A program made the translations under genes and the position numbers. A stretch of DNA of 5,245 nucleotides. Origin: an uncultured Clostridia bacterium. GTDB lineage: Bacteria; Bacillota; Clostridia; Christensenellales; Borkfalkiaceae. Location: NCBI GenBank assembly GCA_946637575.1, contig CAMPBJ010000077.1, positions 1 through 5,245 of the forward strand, in the 5' to 3' direction. Of this stretch, positions 1 through 5,245 are shown one piece after another. The notes under the pieces were generated by a model. The model saw only the letters and a program-made list of their open reading frames with translations, was not told where the DNA came from and searched no databases. Every line of letters starts with the position of its first letter. Positions within the stretch are counted from its first letter, which is position 1.

Positions 1-1170
1 GTAGATTTTAGAGAATCTGTTCGGAATAAAACGAACGCTCTTTTTCTTTACCGCTTCGATCGCGGGTTTTGCGAGCGGTTCCATTTTTACGAACCATTGT
101 TTAGAAACGATAGGTTCTACGGTATGGTGACAGCGGTAACAATGCCCTACGCTGTGATGCAACGGCTCTATTTTTTCTAAAACGCCCGTATCTTTTAGTT
201 CTTTTACGACTTCTTCCCTGCATTTAAGCGCGTCTAAACCGCAATACTTGCCCGCGTTTTCGTTCATAGTTCCGTCGTCGTTAATAACGCGGATAACGGG
301 AAGATCGTGGCGGAGACCTACTTCGAAGTCGTTAGGATCGTGCGCGGGAGTGATCTTGACCGCGCCCGTGCCGAACTCTAACTCGACGTAATCGTCGAAC
401 ACGACCGGAATTTCTTTGTTTACGATAGGAAGAATAAGCGTTTTTCCTTCAAAACCCTTGTAACGCTTATCTTTGGGATTTACCGCGACCGCAGTATCGC
501 CGAACATGGTTTCGGGACGGGAAGTCGCAACCGTAACGTAATTATCCTCGCCCTTTACCTGATATTTTATGTACCAAAGGTGGCTGTCTTCTTCGGCGTA
601 TTCGACTTCCGCGTCTGAAAGCGCGGTCTTGCACTCGGGACACCAGTTTATGATCCTGTTGCCCTGATAGATAAGCCCTTTATTATAAAGATTTACGAAG
701 ACTTCCTTTACCGCTCTCGAACATCTTTCGTCCATAGTAAAGGAAAGGCGCGACCAGTCGCACGAAGAACCGAGCGTTTTTAACTGCTCGACGATCCTTC
801 CGCCGTATTTTTCCTTCCACGCCCAAGCGCGTTTTAAGAAACCTTCCCTACCGACGTCGGATTTTGAAAGTCCTTCTTTTGCCATCTGCTCAACGATCTT
901 TACTTCGGTAGCGATGGAAGCGTGGTCTGTTCCGGGAAGCCAAAGCGCGGAATAACCCTGCATTCTCTTAAATCTGATTATCGTGTCCTGCAAGGTCTCG
1001 TCTAAGGCGTGCCCCATATGAAGTTGCCCCGTAATGTTGGGCGGCGGAATAACGATAGTAAACGGAAGTTTGTCCGCGTCGACTTCGGCACGGAAATAAC
1101 CGTTTTCTTCCCACTCTCTGTAAATATCCTTCTCGAATTCGGAAGGATTGTACGTTTTTGCCATATCCAT
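1..1170 (-). CDS. valS: Valyl-tRNA synthetase, N-terminal 390 residues (partial at left edge)
   Basis: Cytoplasmic class I aminoacyl-tRNA synthetase that charges tRNA-Val with valine and edits mischarged threonine. The open frame runs from ATG at 1170 to position 1 without a stop, giving 390 residues; family members are usually about 880, so the anticodon-binding half and the KMSKS loop lie outside. Visible in order: the class I signature [13 protein letters not shown] (42-54, with HMGH as the HIGH motif), [10 protein letters not shown] (80-89), a first zinc knuckle NWCPEC (C177, C180), the CP1 editing domain with [13 protein letters not shown] (216-228) and [15 protein letters not shown] (267-281), and a second knuckle C344-x2-C347 followed by [12 protein letters not shown] (352-363). 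The two CxxC pairs are as expected for zinc-binding ValRS. ATG at 1170 is preferred over the in-frame ATG at 1164 because it lies 10 nt from a GGAG. The gene is divergent from the ABC importer operon. Identification is very secure. Confidence 0.98.
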   Translation of the reverse strand, partial: MDMAKTYNPSEFEKDIYREWEENGYFRAEVDADKLPFTIVIPPPNITGQLHMGHALDETLQDTIIRFKRMQGYSALWLPGTDHASIATEVKIVEQMAKEGLSKSDVGREGFLKRAWAWKEKYGGRIVEQLKTLGSSCDWSRLSFTMDERCSRAVKEVFVNLYNKGLIYQGNRIINWCPECKTALSDAEVEYAEEDSHLWYIKYQVKGEDNYVTVATSRPETMFGDTAVAVNPKDKRYKGFEGKTLILPIVNKEIPVVFDDYVELEFGTGAVKITPAHDPNDFEVGLRHDLPVIRVINDDGTMNENAGKYCGLDALKCREEVVKELKDTGVLEKIEPLHHSVGHCYRCHHTVEPIVSKQWFVKMEPLAKPAIEAVKKKSVRFIPNRFSKIY

Positions 1171-1180
1171 AGGCGAATTT

Positions 1181-1186
1181 CTCCAA
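1181..1186 (-). promoter_or_regulatory. Ribosome binding site of valS
   Basis: On the minus strand TTGGAG stands 10 nt upstream of the ATG at 1170. It would be 16 nt from the in-frame ATG at 1164, so it favours a start that gives MDMAKTY rather than MAKTY. Confidence 0.7.
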
Positions 1187-1200
1187 GTTAAACTTTTTTT

Positions 1201-1229
1201 ATTATACATTTTATATTTTGAAAAGTCAA
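1201..1229 (-). promoter_or_regulatory. Sigma-A promoter of valS
   Basis: On the minus strand TTGACT (1224-1229) and TATAAT (1201-1206) are separated by exactly 17 nt. This is five of six at -35 and six of six at -10, in AT-rich surroundings. Transcription would begin near 1194, which leaves an untranslated leader of only about 24 nt before the ATG at 1170. That is too short for a T-box or other riboswitch. The call rests on sequence match only. Confidence 0.75.
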
Positions 1230-1245
1230 TTATATTGCAAGCGCA

Positions 1246-1275
1246 TTGTCAATTAAAAATTTGTTTTCATACTAT
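1246..1275 (+). promoter_or_regulatory. Candidate promoter of the ABC importer operon
   Basis: TTGTCA (1246-1251) and TACTAT (1270-1275) are 18 nt apart on the plus strand, five of six and four of six matches to the sigma-A consensus. The start would fall near 1282, about 23 nt before the ATG at 1305. TATAAA at 1273 is a better-looking -10 alone but would need a 21-nt spacer. An operon promoter must lie in this 134-bp gap or read in from outside; the exact boxes are uncertain. Confidence 0.35.
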
Positions 1276-1293
1276 AAACTATAAAAATCAAAC

Positions 1294-1297
1294 GGAG
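1294..1297 (+). promoter_or_regulatory. Ribosome binding site of the solute-binding protein gene
   Basis: GGAG lies 7 nt upstream of the ATG at 1305. It supports that start, as does the signal peptide that begins directly after it. Confidence 0.7.
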
Positions 1298-1304
1298 AAC
1301 TGTT

Positions 1305-2291
1305 ATGAAAAAATTTTTTCTCGTACTTACGGCGCTTATTCTCGCCGTTCTACCGGCAGCAGCGTGCCAAAAAAGCGACGGCAAAACCGTTTCTTTAAAC
1401 GAAGTAACCCACTCTGTATTCTACGCACCGTTATACGTCGCGATAGAAAACGGGTACTTTAAAGAAGAAGGCATTACGCTTACCTTGACCAACGGCGGCG
1501 GCGCTGATAACTCGATGACCGCCGTGCTTTCGGGAACGGCGGACATCGGCTTAATGGGACCTGAAACCGTAATTTACGTACAGAACCAAGGCAAGAAAGA
1601 CGCACCTAAAGTGTTTGCGAGTTTAACGCAAAAAGACGGCGCTTTCCTCGTTTCGAGAATTAACGAGCCAAATTTTTCCTGGACTGATTTACGCGGAAAA
1701 GAGATCCTTGCCGGAAGAAAAGGCGGCGTTCCCGCGATGTCTTTCGAGTACGTGTTAAACAAGTTAGGGTTAAAGAGCGGCGAAGATTTTAATTTAAACT
1801 ACGACGTTCAGTTTAATCTTATGACGAGCGCTTTCGTATCGGGTACGGCGGACTACTGCACGGTATTCGAGCCAACCGCTTCCGAATACGAAGAGCAAGG
1901 AAAGTGGCACGTTGTCGCGTCGGTCGGCGAACAGGCGGGAGAAATCCCCTACACCGCATTTATCGCGCTCGACAGCTATATAAATAAAAACCCCGAAACG
2001 GTAAAATCTTTCTTAAAAGCGATTAAAAAGGCGTTTATATTTATCGGAACGCACACGGATAAAGAAGTCGCGGAAGCGATTGTAAAGCAATTCCCCTCGA
2101 CAACGATAAAATCGCTCCAAAAGTCGGTTGAAAGTTACCGTAGAATAAACGCGTGGAAAACAAATATGCAACCGACCGAAGAAAGTTTTACTAGGTTACA
2201 GGATATTATGGAAAACTCCGGCGAACTCGCTAAAAGGATTAGTTACGGAGATATTGTAAACCTAAAATACGCAAAAGAAATATTCGGATAA
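1305..2291 (+). CDS. ABC importer solute-binding lipoprotein, NMT1/THI5 type
   Basis: Predicted extracytoplasmic, lipid-anchored receptor that captures a small organic solute and delivers it to the permease encoded two genes downstream. It has 328 residues, a usual length for the family. Residues 1-20 form a lipoprotein signal peptide: Lys2-Lys3, a hydrophobic stretch (4-16), then PAAAC with Cys21 as the lipidation site; Ala at -3 is a weaker lipobox than the usual Leu. The mature part opens with the NMT1/SsuA-like pattern HSVFYAPLYVAIENGYFKEEGI-type (36-57), then GGGADNSMTAVLSGTADIGLMGPE-type (64-87) and a GRKGGVPAM turn (137-145), which together resemble periplasmic-binding fold type 2. Relatives bind sulfonates, taurine, thiamine pyrimidine precursors, riboflavin and others; nothing here singles out one of them. 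It is the first gene of the operon, 15 nt ahead of the ATPase. The family call is firm, the substrate unknown. Confidence 0.93.
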   Translation: MKKFFLVLTALILAVLPAAACQKSDGKTVSLNEVTHSVFYAPLYVAIENGYFKEEGITLTLTNGGGADNSMTAVLSGTADIGLMGPETVIYVQNQGKKDAPKVFASLTQKDGAFLVSRINEPNFSWTDLRGKEILAGRKGGVPAMSFEYVLNKLGLKSGEDFNLNYDVQFNLMTSAFVSGTADYCTVFEPTASEYEEQGKWHVVASVGEQAGEIPYTAFIALDSYINKNPETVKSFLKAIKKAFIFIGTHTDKEVAEAIVKQFPSTTIKSLQKSVESYRRINAWKTNMQPTEESFTRLQDIMENSGELAKRISYGDIVNLKYAKEIFG

Positions 2292-2306
2292 AGAAGAATT
2301 AAACAA

Positions 2307-3053
2307 ATGAAGAAAATACTTGAACTTAAAAACGTAGGCTTAACCTATCAAACGCCGAAAGATGAAATAAACGCAGTAAGCGGCTTATCGTTTTCAGTAA
2401 ACGAAGGCGAATTTGTTTCAATAATCGGTCCGTCCGGTTGCGGTAAAACGACCGTGCTTTCAATGATCGCGGGGTTGATCCCCGCAACCGGCGGCAAAAT
2501 AGAATTTCTCGCCAAAAAAGAGCGTAAAGACTGTATCGGTTACATGCTCCAAAAGGATCAACTGTTCCCGTGGAGAACGATAGAGAAGAATATATTATTA
2601 CCGCTTGAAATCAAAAAGAGCCTGACAAAAGAGCGAAAGGAGTACGCGAATTCTTTACTTAAAAAGTACGGGCTTTACGAGTTTAAGGATAACTACCCTT
2701 CCGAACTTTCGGGCGGCATGAGACAGAGAGTCGCGCTTATAAGAACGCTTGTTTTTTCTCCGGATATACTTTTGTTAGACGAGCCGTTCTCCGCGATAGA
2801 TTATCAGACGAGATTGTCTGTTTGTAACGACGTTTACTCGATAATAAAAGCGGAACATAAAACGGCGATACTCGTTACTCACGATATATCGGAAGCGATT
2901 TCGATGTCTGATAAGATCGTCGTTTTAACTAAAAGACCTGCGAAGGTAAAGTCGGAGTTCTTCCCCGGGTTGAGCGGCGAAACCCCGCTTAAAAGACGGG
3001 AATTACCCGAGTTTTCTTTGCTCTTTGAAAAAATTTGGAAGGAACTTAACTGA
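2307..3053 (+). CDS. ABC importer ATP-binding protein, SsuB/TauB type
   Basis: Cytoplasmic ATPase that would power the importer by hydrolysing ATP as a dimer docked to the permease. It has 248 residues, normal for this subfamily. All nucleotide-binding elements are present: Walker A GPSGCGKT (41-48), Q-loop Gln82 in MLQKDQLFPWRT (80-91), ABC signature LSGGMRQR (134-141), Walker B ILLLDEP (154-160), D-loop SAID (162-165, where SALD is usual) and H-loop His192 in VTHDISEA (190-197). The DQLFPWRT stretch after the Q-loop is typical of nitrate/sulfonate/taurine-class ATPases. The gene begins 15 nt after the receptor gene, with only a weak purine-rich AAGAAG (2291-2296) as RBS. Its TGA shares one base with the permease ATG, so the two are probably translationally coupled. 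The function as importer ATPase is secure; the substrate is not. Confidence 0.96.
   Translation: MKKILELKNVGLTYQTPKDEINAVSGLSFSVNEGEFVSIIGPSGCGKTTVLSMIAGLIPATGGKIEFLAKKERKDCIGYMLQKDQLFPWRTIEKNILLPLEIKKSLTKERKEYANSLLKKYGLYEFKDNYPSELSGGMRQRVALIRTLVFSPDILLLDEPFSAIDYQTRLSVCNDVYSIIKAEHKTAILVTHDISEAISMSDKIVVLTKRPAKVKSEFFPGLSGETPLKRRELPEFSLLFEKIWKELN
3037..3044 (+). promoter_or_regulatory. Ribosome binding site of the permease gene
   Basis: GGAAGGAA lies 8 nt ahead of the ATG at 3053, inside the last codons of the ATPase gene. It supports the start that overlaps the upstream stop as TGATG. Confidence 0.65.
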
Positions 3054-3850
3054 TGAAACACGAAAGTTTTTCTGTAAACAGGATAGAATATCTTAAAAAA
3101 AGAAGGAAGAACACAGTTACCGTCCACGTTTTGAGGATAGGTCTTCTACTTCTCGCTTTATCGCTCTGGGAATTGCTCGCTCAATTTAACGTAATCGACT
3201 CGTTTATTACGAGCAGTCCGTCAAAGATCGCGGTAACCGTGTACAAATTGTTTGCGGAAGACTCCCTCGCCTACCATATGGGCGTAACGCTTTACGAGAC
3301 GATGCTCGGCTTTCTGATCGCGGTAGCGCTCGGGTATGCTGTTGCGATAATGCTTTGGTGGTCTGACACGTTAAAACGCGTTTTGGAGCCGTATATCGTA
3401 GTATTAAACAGTCTTCCTAAAATAGCGTTAGGCCCGATCATCATAATATGGTGCGGGAGCGGAACGAAGGCTATTATATTTATGACCGTGCTCGTAAGCG
3501 TAGTCGTGGCAACGATCACTATGCTCGGCGGATTTTTAGCGACGGATAAAAACAAAGTTTTGCTGTTAAGATCCATGGGCGCGACAAAAGTGCAGATAAT
3601 GACAAAACTCGTAGTGCCGAGTTCCGTTCCGACCTTTATAAGCATGCTTAAAATAAGCATAGGTATGGCTTGGATCGGTTCTATTATGGGCGAATATCTC
3701 GTATCACGCGCAGGACTCGGATATCTTATCGTTTACGGCGGTCAGGTATTTAAATTAGATCTCGTAATGGCGGCGACCGTCATACTTTGCGTTTTGGCAA
3801 GTCTTCTTTACGGCGCGGTCGCGCTGTTAGAAAGGAAAATAGTCAAATAA
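3053..3850 (+). CDS. ABC importer permease, SsuC/TauC type
   Basis: Inner-membrane channel subunit of the importer, expected to act as a homodimer since the operon has only one permease gene. It has 265 residues. A basic cytoplasmic tail (KKRRK at 15-19) precedes about six hydrophobic segments, near 26-45, 80-103, 114-134, 139-162, 195-216 and 237-259. The BPD_transp_1 coupling loop (EAA motif) is visible at about 170-193, with LRSMGATKVQIMTKLVVP and the invariant Gly176, followed by GMAWIGSIMGEYL (204-216), a pattern typical of the SsuC/TauC/ThiX group. The start overlaps the ATPase stop by one base. The gene ends just before a strong hairpin terminator and faces the rrf2 gene. The family is secure; the transported compound is unknown. 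Confidence 0.95.
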   Translation: MKHESFSVNRIEYLKKRRKNTVTVHVLRIGLLLLALSLWELLAQFNVIDSFITSSPSKIAVTVYKLFAEDSLAYHMGVTLYETMLGFLIAVALGYAVAIMLWWSDTLKRVLEPYIVVLNSLPKIALGPIIIIWCGSGTKAIIFMTVLVSVVVATITMLGGFLATDKNKVLLLRSMGATKVQIMTKLVVPSSVPTFISMLKISIGMAWIGSIMGEYLVSRAGLGYLIVYGGQVFKLDLVMAATVILCVLASLLYGAVALLERKIVK

Positions 3851-3854
3851 AAAT

Positions 3855-3880
3855 AAACGCGGTATTATTATACCGCGTTT
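3855..3880. terminator. Bidirectional rho-independent terminator between convergent operons
   Basis: An 11-bp perfect stem (3855-3865 with 3870-3880, core ACGCGGTAT) closes a 4-nt TATT loop. Read on the plus strand it is followed by a T-rich run (TTTTCTTTTAG); read on the minus strand it is followed by TTTATTTTTATTT. It lies in the 34-bp gap between the permease stop (3850) and the rrf2 stop (3885), so it can end both transcripts. Confidence 0.9.
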
Positions 3881-3884
3881 TCTT

Positions 3885-4289
3885 TTAGTTTTGCATCAGA
3901 TCTTTCAGGGAAATACCGTCGAAAAAACCGTTAAGCATTTCGTAGAGTTTTTTCCACATAGGAAGCGTCTTGCAGTTTTCCGCCCTGTTGCACTTTTCCG
4001 CGCCTGACGATAAGCAAGAGATGGGCGCAAGGTCGCCTTCGGTAACCCTTAATATTTCGCCCACCGAATAATCTTCGGAAGGACGCAAGAGTTTATATCC
4101 TCCGCCTTTACCGTGCACGGCGGCAACAAGCCCCGCTTTCGAAAGGTCGGTCATTATCCCTTCTAAATACTTCTGGGAAACTTCCTGTCTTTCCACGATC
4201 TCTTTTAGCGGAACGTAACCGTTCCCGCTATGCTCGGCAAGATCTACCATAACGCGCAAAGCGTATCTTCCCCTGGTGGATATCTTCAT
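3885..4289 (-). CDS. Rrf2-family transcriptional regulator, IscR-like
   Basis: Predicted DNA-binding sensor of iron-sulfur status. It has 134 residues, usual for the family and shorter than E. coli IscR. The N-terminus MKISTRGRYALRVMVDLA (1-18) is the classic Rrf2 opening. The winged helix follows, with VSQKYLEGIMTDLSKAGLV (37-55, recognition helix region) and the wing HGKGGGYKL (59-67). Three cysteines, C92, C100 and C106 (C-x7-C-x5-C), correspond to the cluster ligands of IscR; Leu109 sits where E. coli IscR has the fourth ligand His107. The gene is the last of the nifS-nifU-rrf2 operon. Its ATG comes one base after the nifU stop, and its SD (AGGA, 4297-4300) is inside the Lys-rich 3' end of nifU, so coupling is likely. 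It probably regulates its own operon or other Fe-S genes, but no operator is visible. CymR-type cysteine-metabolism control is an alternative, less likely given the cysteine triad. Confidence 0.95.
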   Translation of the reverse strand: MKISTRGRYALRVMVDLAEHSGNGYVPLKEIVERQEVSQKYLEGIMTDLSKAGLVAAVHGKGGGYKLLRPSEDYSVGEILRVTEGDLAPISCLSSGAEKCNRAENCKTLPMWKKLYEMLNGFFDGISLKDLMQN

Positions 4290-4290
4290 T

Positions 4291-4677
4291 TTACTTTCCT
4301 TTGTTTTCCTTCTTTTTCCTGTAATCTTCGATAGCGTTCTTTATCGCCTCTTCGGCAAGCACAGAGCAGTGCATTTTGTAAGCGGGAAGACCGTCAAGCG
4401 CTTCGGCTACGGCTTTGTTCGTAAGGTCGAGTGCCTCTGATACGGGTTTCCCCTTGATAAGTTCGGTCGCCATCGAAGAAGACGCGATCGCGCTGCCGCA
4501 CCCGAAAGTCTCGAACTTTACGTCGGTGATAATTTCGTCGTCGATTTTAAGATAAATCCGCATTATATCTCCGCACTTTGCGTTTCCGACTTCGCCTATT
4601 CCGTCCGCATTTTCGATCACGCCAAGATTTCTCGGGTTGCGGAAATGATCCATAACTTTTTCGCTGTATAATGCCAT
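4291..4677 (-). CDS. nifU: Fe-S cluster assembly scaffold, NifU/IscU type (Clostridium type)
   Basis: Cytoplasmic scaffold on which sulfur from the cysteine desulfurase and iron are assembled into Fe-S clusters. The protein has 128 residues, matching stand-alone IscU-type scaffolds; it lacks the extra ferredoxin and NfuA-like domains of full NifU. It starts MALYSEKVMDHFRNPRN, the usual beginning. The cluster ligands are present: Cys35 and Asp37 in GNAKCGD, Cys60 in FGCGSA, and His103-Cys104 in KMHCSVLAEEA. The HscA-recognition motif LPPVK of IscU is replaced by LPAYK (97-101). The tail is Lys-rich (KKKENKGK). The ATG at 4677 is chosen because AGGAG stands 5 nt upstream and family homology begins there; the frame stays open upstream to 4908, but that part overlaps nifS and is not homologous. 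It follows nifS by 8 nt and precedes rrf2 by 1 nt. The name iscU would be equally valid. Confidence 0.96.
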   Translation of the reverse strand: MALYSEKVMDHFRNPRNLGVIENADGIGEVGNAKCGDIMRIYLKIDDEIITDVKFETFGCGSAIASSSMATELIKGKPVSEALDLTNKAVAEALDGLPAYKMHCSVLAEEAIKNAIEDYRKKKENKGK

Positions 4678-4682
4678 ACGCT

Positions 4683-4687
4683 CTCCT
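4683..4687 (-). promoter_or_regulatory. Ribosome binding site of nifU
   Basis: AGGAG on the minus strand, 5 nt before the ATG at 4677, overlaps the TAG stop of nifS (4686-4688). It decides the nifU start and suggests translational coupling between the two genes. Confidence 0.75.
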
Positions 4688-5245
4688 ACTTTATAATAAA
4701 TTCTTTCTTTCCTGTCGTAAGATCGCGCCATACAGGAGATATGCTCCTTAAATAGTATACCACGTCTTTCACGCTTTGAACAGTATATTTTACTTCTTCT
4801 TCCGTCGTTTCTTCGGACAACGTAAGCCGAAGCGAGCCGTGCGCAACGTCGTGCACCCTGCCTATCGCAAGTAAAACGTGGCTCGGGTCTAACGAGCCAG
4901 AAGTACACGCAGAACCTGACGACGCGTATACCCCTTTATCGCTTAAAAGAAGCAAAAGCGCCTCGCCCTCGATCCCCTCGAAACAAAAACTCGCGTTGCC
5001 GGGCAGTCTTCTTTCCCTGTCTCCGTTAAGCGCGGAGTGAGGTATTTCCAGTATGCCGTCGATCAGCATATCGCGAAGTTTTACGGTTTTCGCGTTTTTG
5101 ATTTCGAGATCTTTATACGCCTCGTCTATCGCTACGGCTGTTCCTACTATCCCGGGCACGTTTTCAGTTCCCGCGCGTTTTCCCTTTTCCTGCGCTCCGC
5201 CGTTTATTAAAGTATAAAGCGGTACGCCCTTTTTTACGTACAGCG
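4686..5245 (-). CDS. nifS: Cysteine desulfurase NifS/IscS, C-terminal 185 residues (partial at right edge)
   Basis: PLP-dependent enzyme that converts cysteine to alanine and carries the released sulfur as a persulfide to the scaffold NifU. The window holds the last 185 codons and the TAG stop; the family is about 390-400 residues, so the PLP lysine and most of the large domain lie to the right. The visible part opens with NGGAQEKGKRAGTENVPG (14-31 of the visible part), matching the conserved GGGQERGRRSGTEN region. It includes ASSGSACTSGSLDPSHVLLA, whose Cys in SACTSG is the catalytic persulfide cysteine. The long active-site loop and the SGSACTSG sequence are those of group I (NifS/IscS) rather than group II (SufS). 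The frame is open to the window edge, so the GTG at 5159 is an internal Val, not a start. It is followed after 8 nt by nifU. The function is secure; the choice between the names nifS and iscS is convention. Confidence 0.96.
   Translation of the reverse strand, partial: LYVKKGVPLYTLINGGAQEKGKRAGTENVPGIVGTAVAIDEAYKDLEIKNAKTVKLRDMLIDGILEIPHSALNGDRERRLPGNASFCFEGIEGEALLLLLSDKGVYASSGSACTSGSLDPSHVLLAIGRVHDVAHGSLRLTLSEETTEEEVKYTVQSVKDVVYYLRSISPVWRDLTTGKKEFIIK

Noticed and set aside
1009..1191. Short open frames on both strands within the 5' part of valS
   Set aside because: They are out-of-frame shadows of the HIGH-motif region of valS, which is unmistakable in its own frame.
1171..1304. Possible TPP or other riboswitch ahead of the NMT1-type importer
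   Set aside because: No TPP core elements such as CTGAGA with its partner are visible, the stretch is AT-rich and lacks paired GC-rich stems, and the inferred leader of the importer mRNA is only about 23 nt.
1148..1462. 104-codon plus-strand open frame across the divergent region
   Set aside because: It spans the valS start, the promoter region and the 5' end of the receptor gene in a different frame, and has no recognisable domain.
2879..3127. 82-codon minus-strand open frame across the ATPase-permease junction
   Set aside because: It is antisense to two firmly identified genes and has no supporting motif.
3292..3660. 122-codon open frame on the minus strand inside the permease gene
   Set aside because: It is wholly antisense to a well-conserved membrane protein; its composition mirrors the permease codons and no ribosome binding site or family motif is seen.
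3863..3872. TATAAT-like -10 box within the convergent intergenic gap
   Set aside because: It is the loop-proximal part of the terminator hairpin, has no -35 partner that makes sense, and would drive transcription into the 3' end of the opposing gene.
4678..4908. Open 77-codon N-terminal extension of nifU reaching back to an ATG at 4908
   Set aside because: It overlaps the conserved catalytic region of nifS in another frame, shows no family resemblance, and a good AGGAG precedes the ATG at 4677 where NifU homology begins.
5157..5159. GTG as a start codon of the cysteine desulfurase
   Set aside because: The frame continues upstream to the window edge with conserved family residues (GGAQEKGKRAGTEN), so this is an internal valine codon.
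1..5245. A novel defence, mobile or secondary-metabolism system
   Set aside because: All seven genes belong to well-known housekeeping or transport families, coding is dense with no direct-repeat arrays, transposase, integrase or orphan genes, and base composition looks uniform by eye.

Overview
The window reads as ordinary chromosomal DNA from a low-to-moderate GC, Gram-positive-type anaerobe, most likely an uncultured member of the Clostridia (Bacillota). The support is a zinc-knuckle ValRS, a Clostridium-type NifS/NifU pair with an Rrf2 regulator, AGGAG-type ribosome binding sites, a consensus sigma-A promoter and a lipoprotein-type solute-binding protein. The lineage is an inference from these traits; no rRNA or other marker is present.

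There are seven genes in three transcription units. (1) Positions 1-1170, minus strand: the N-terminal 390 residues of valyl-tRNA synthetase (valS), running off the left edge. A near-consensus promoter (1201-1229) and a strong RBS (1181-1186) precede it. (2) Positions 1305-3850, plus strand: a tight three-gene ABC importer operon encoding an NMT1/THI5-type solute-binding lipoprotein, an SsuB/TauB-type ATPase and an SsuC/TauC-type permease. The set forms a complete importer for a small organic molecule, but the substrate cannot be read from the sequence. (3) Positions 5245-3885, minus strand: an iron-sulfur cluster assembly operon transcribed right to left. It holds the C-terminal part of a cysteine desulfurase (nifS/iscS, running off the right edge), a NifU/IscU-type scaffold and an IscR-like Rrf2 regulator as the last gene.

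The 134-bp divergent region (1171-1304) carries the valS promoter, a weaker candidate promoter for the importer, and a cluster of CAAT/ATTG repeats. The importer and iron-sulfur operons converge on one hairpin (3855-3880) whose T-rich flanks suit it to terminate transcription from both sides. The longest stretch without a gene is the 134-bp divergent region.

Functionally, NifS takes sulfur from cysteine and passes it to NifU, which builds Fe-S clusters; the Rrf2 protein probably senses cluster status and controls this or related genes. The importer and valS have no visible functional link to that operon. I see no mobile element, CRISPR array, RNA gene or clearly new system. The points most worth a second look are the unknown importer substrate, the altered cluster-ligand region of the Rrf2 protein, the non-standard LPPVK region of the scaffold, and the short valS leader without a T-box.
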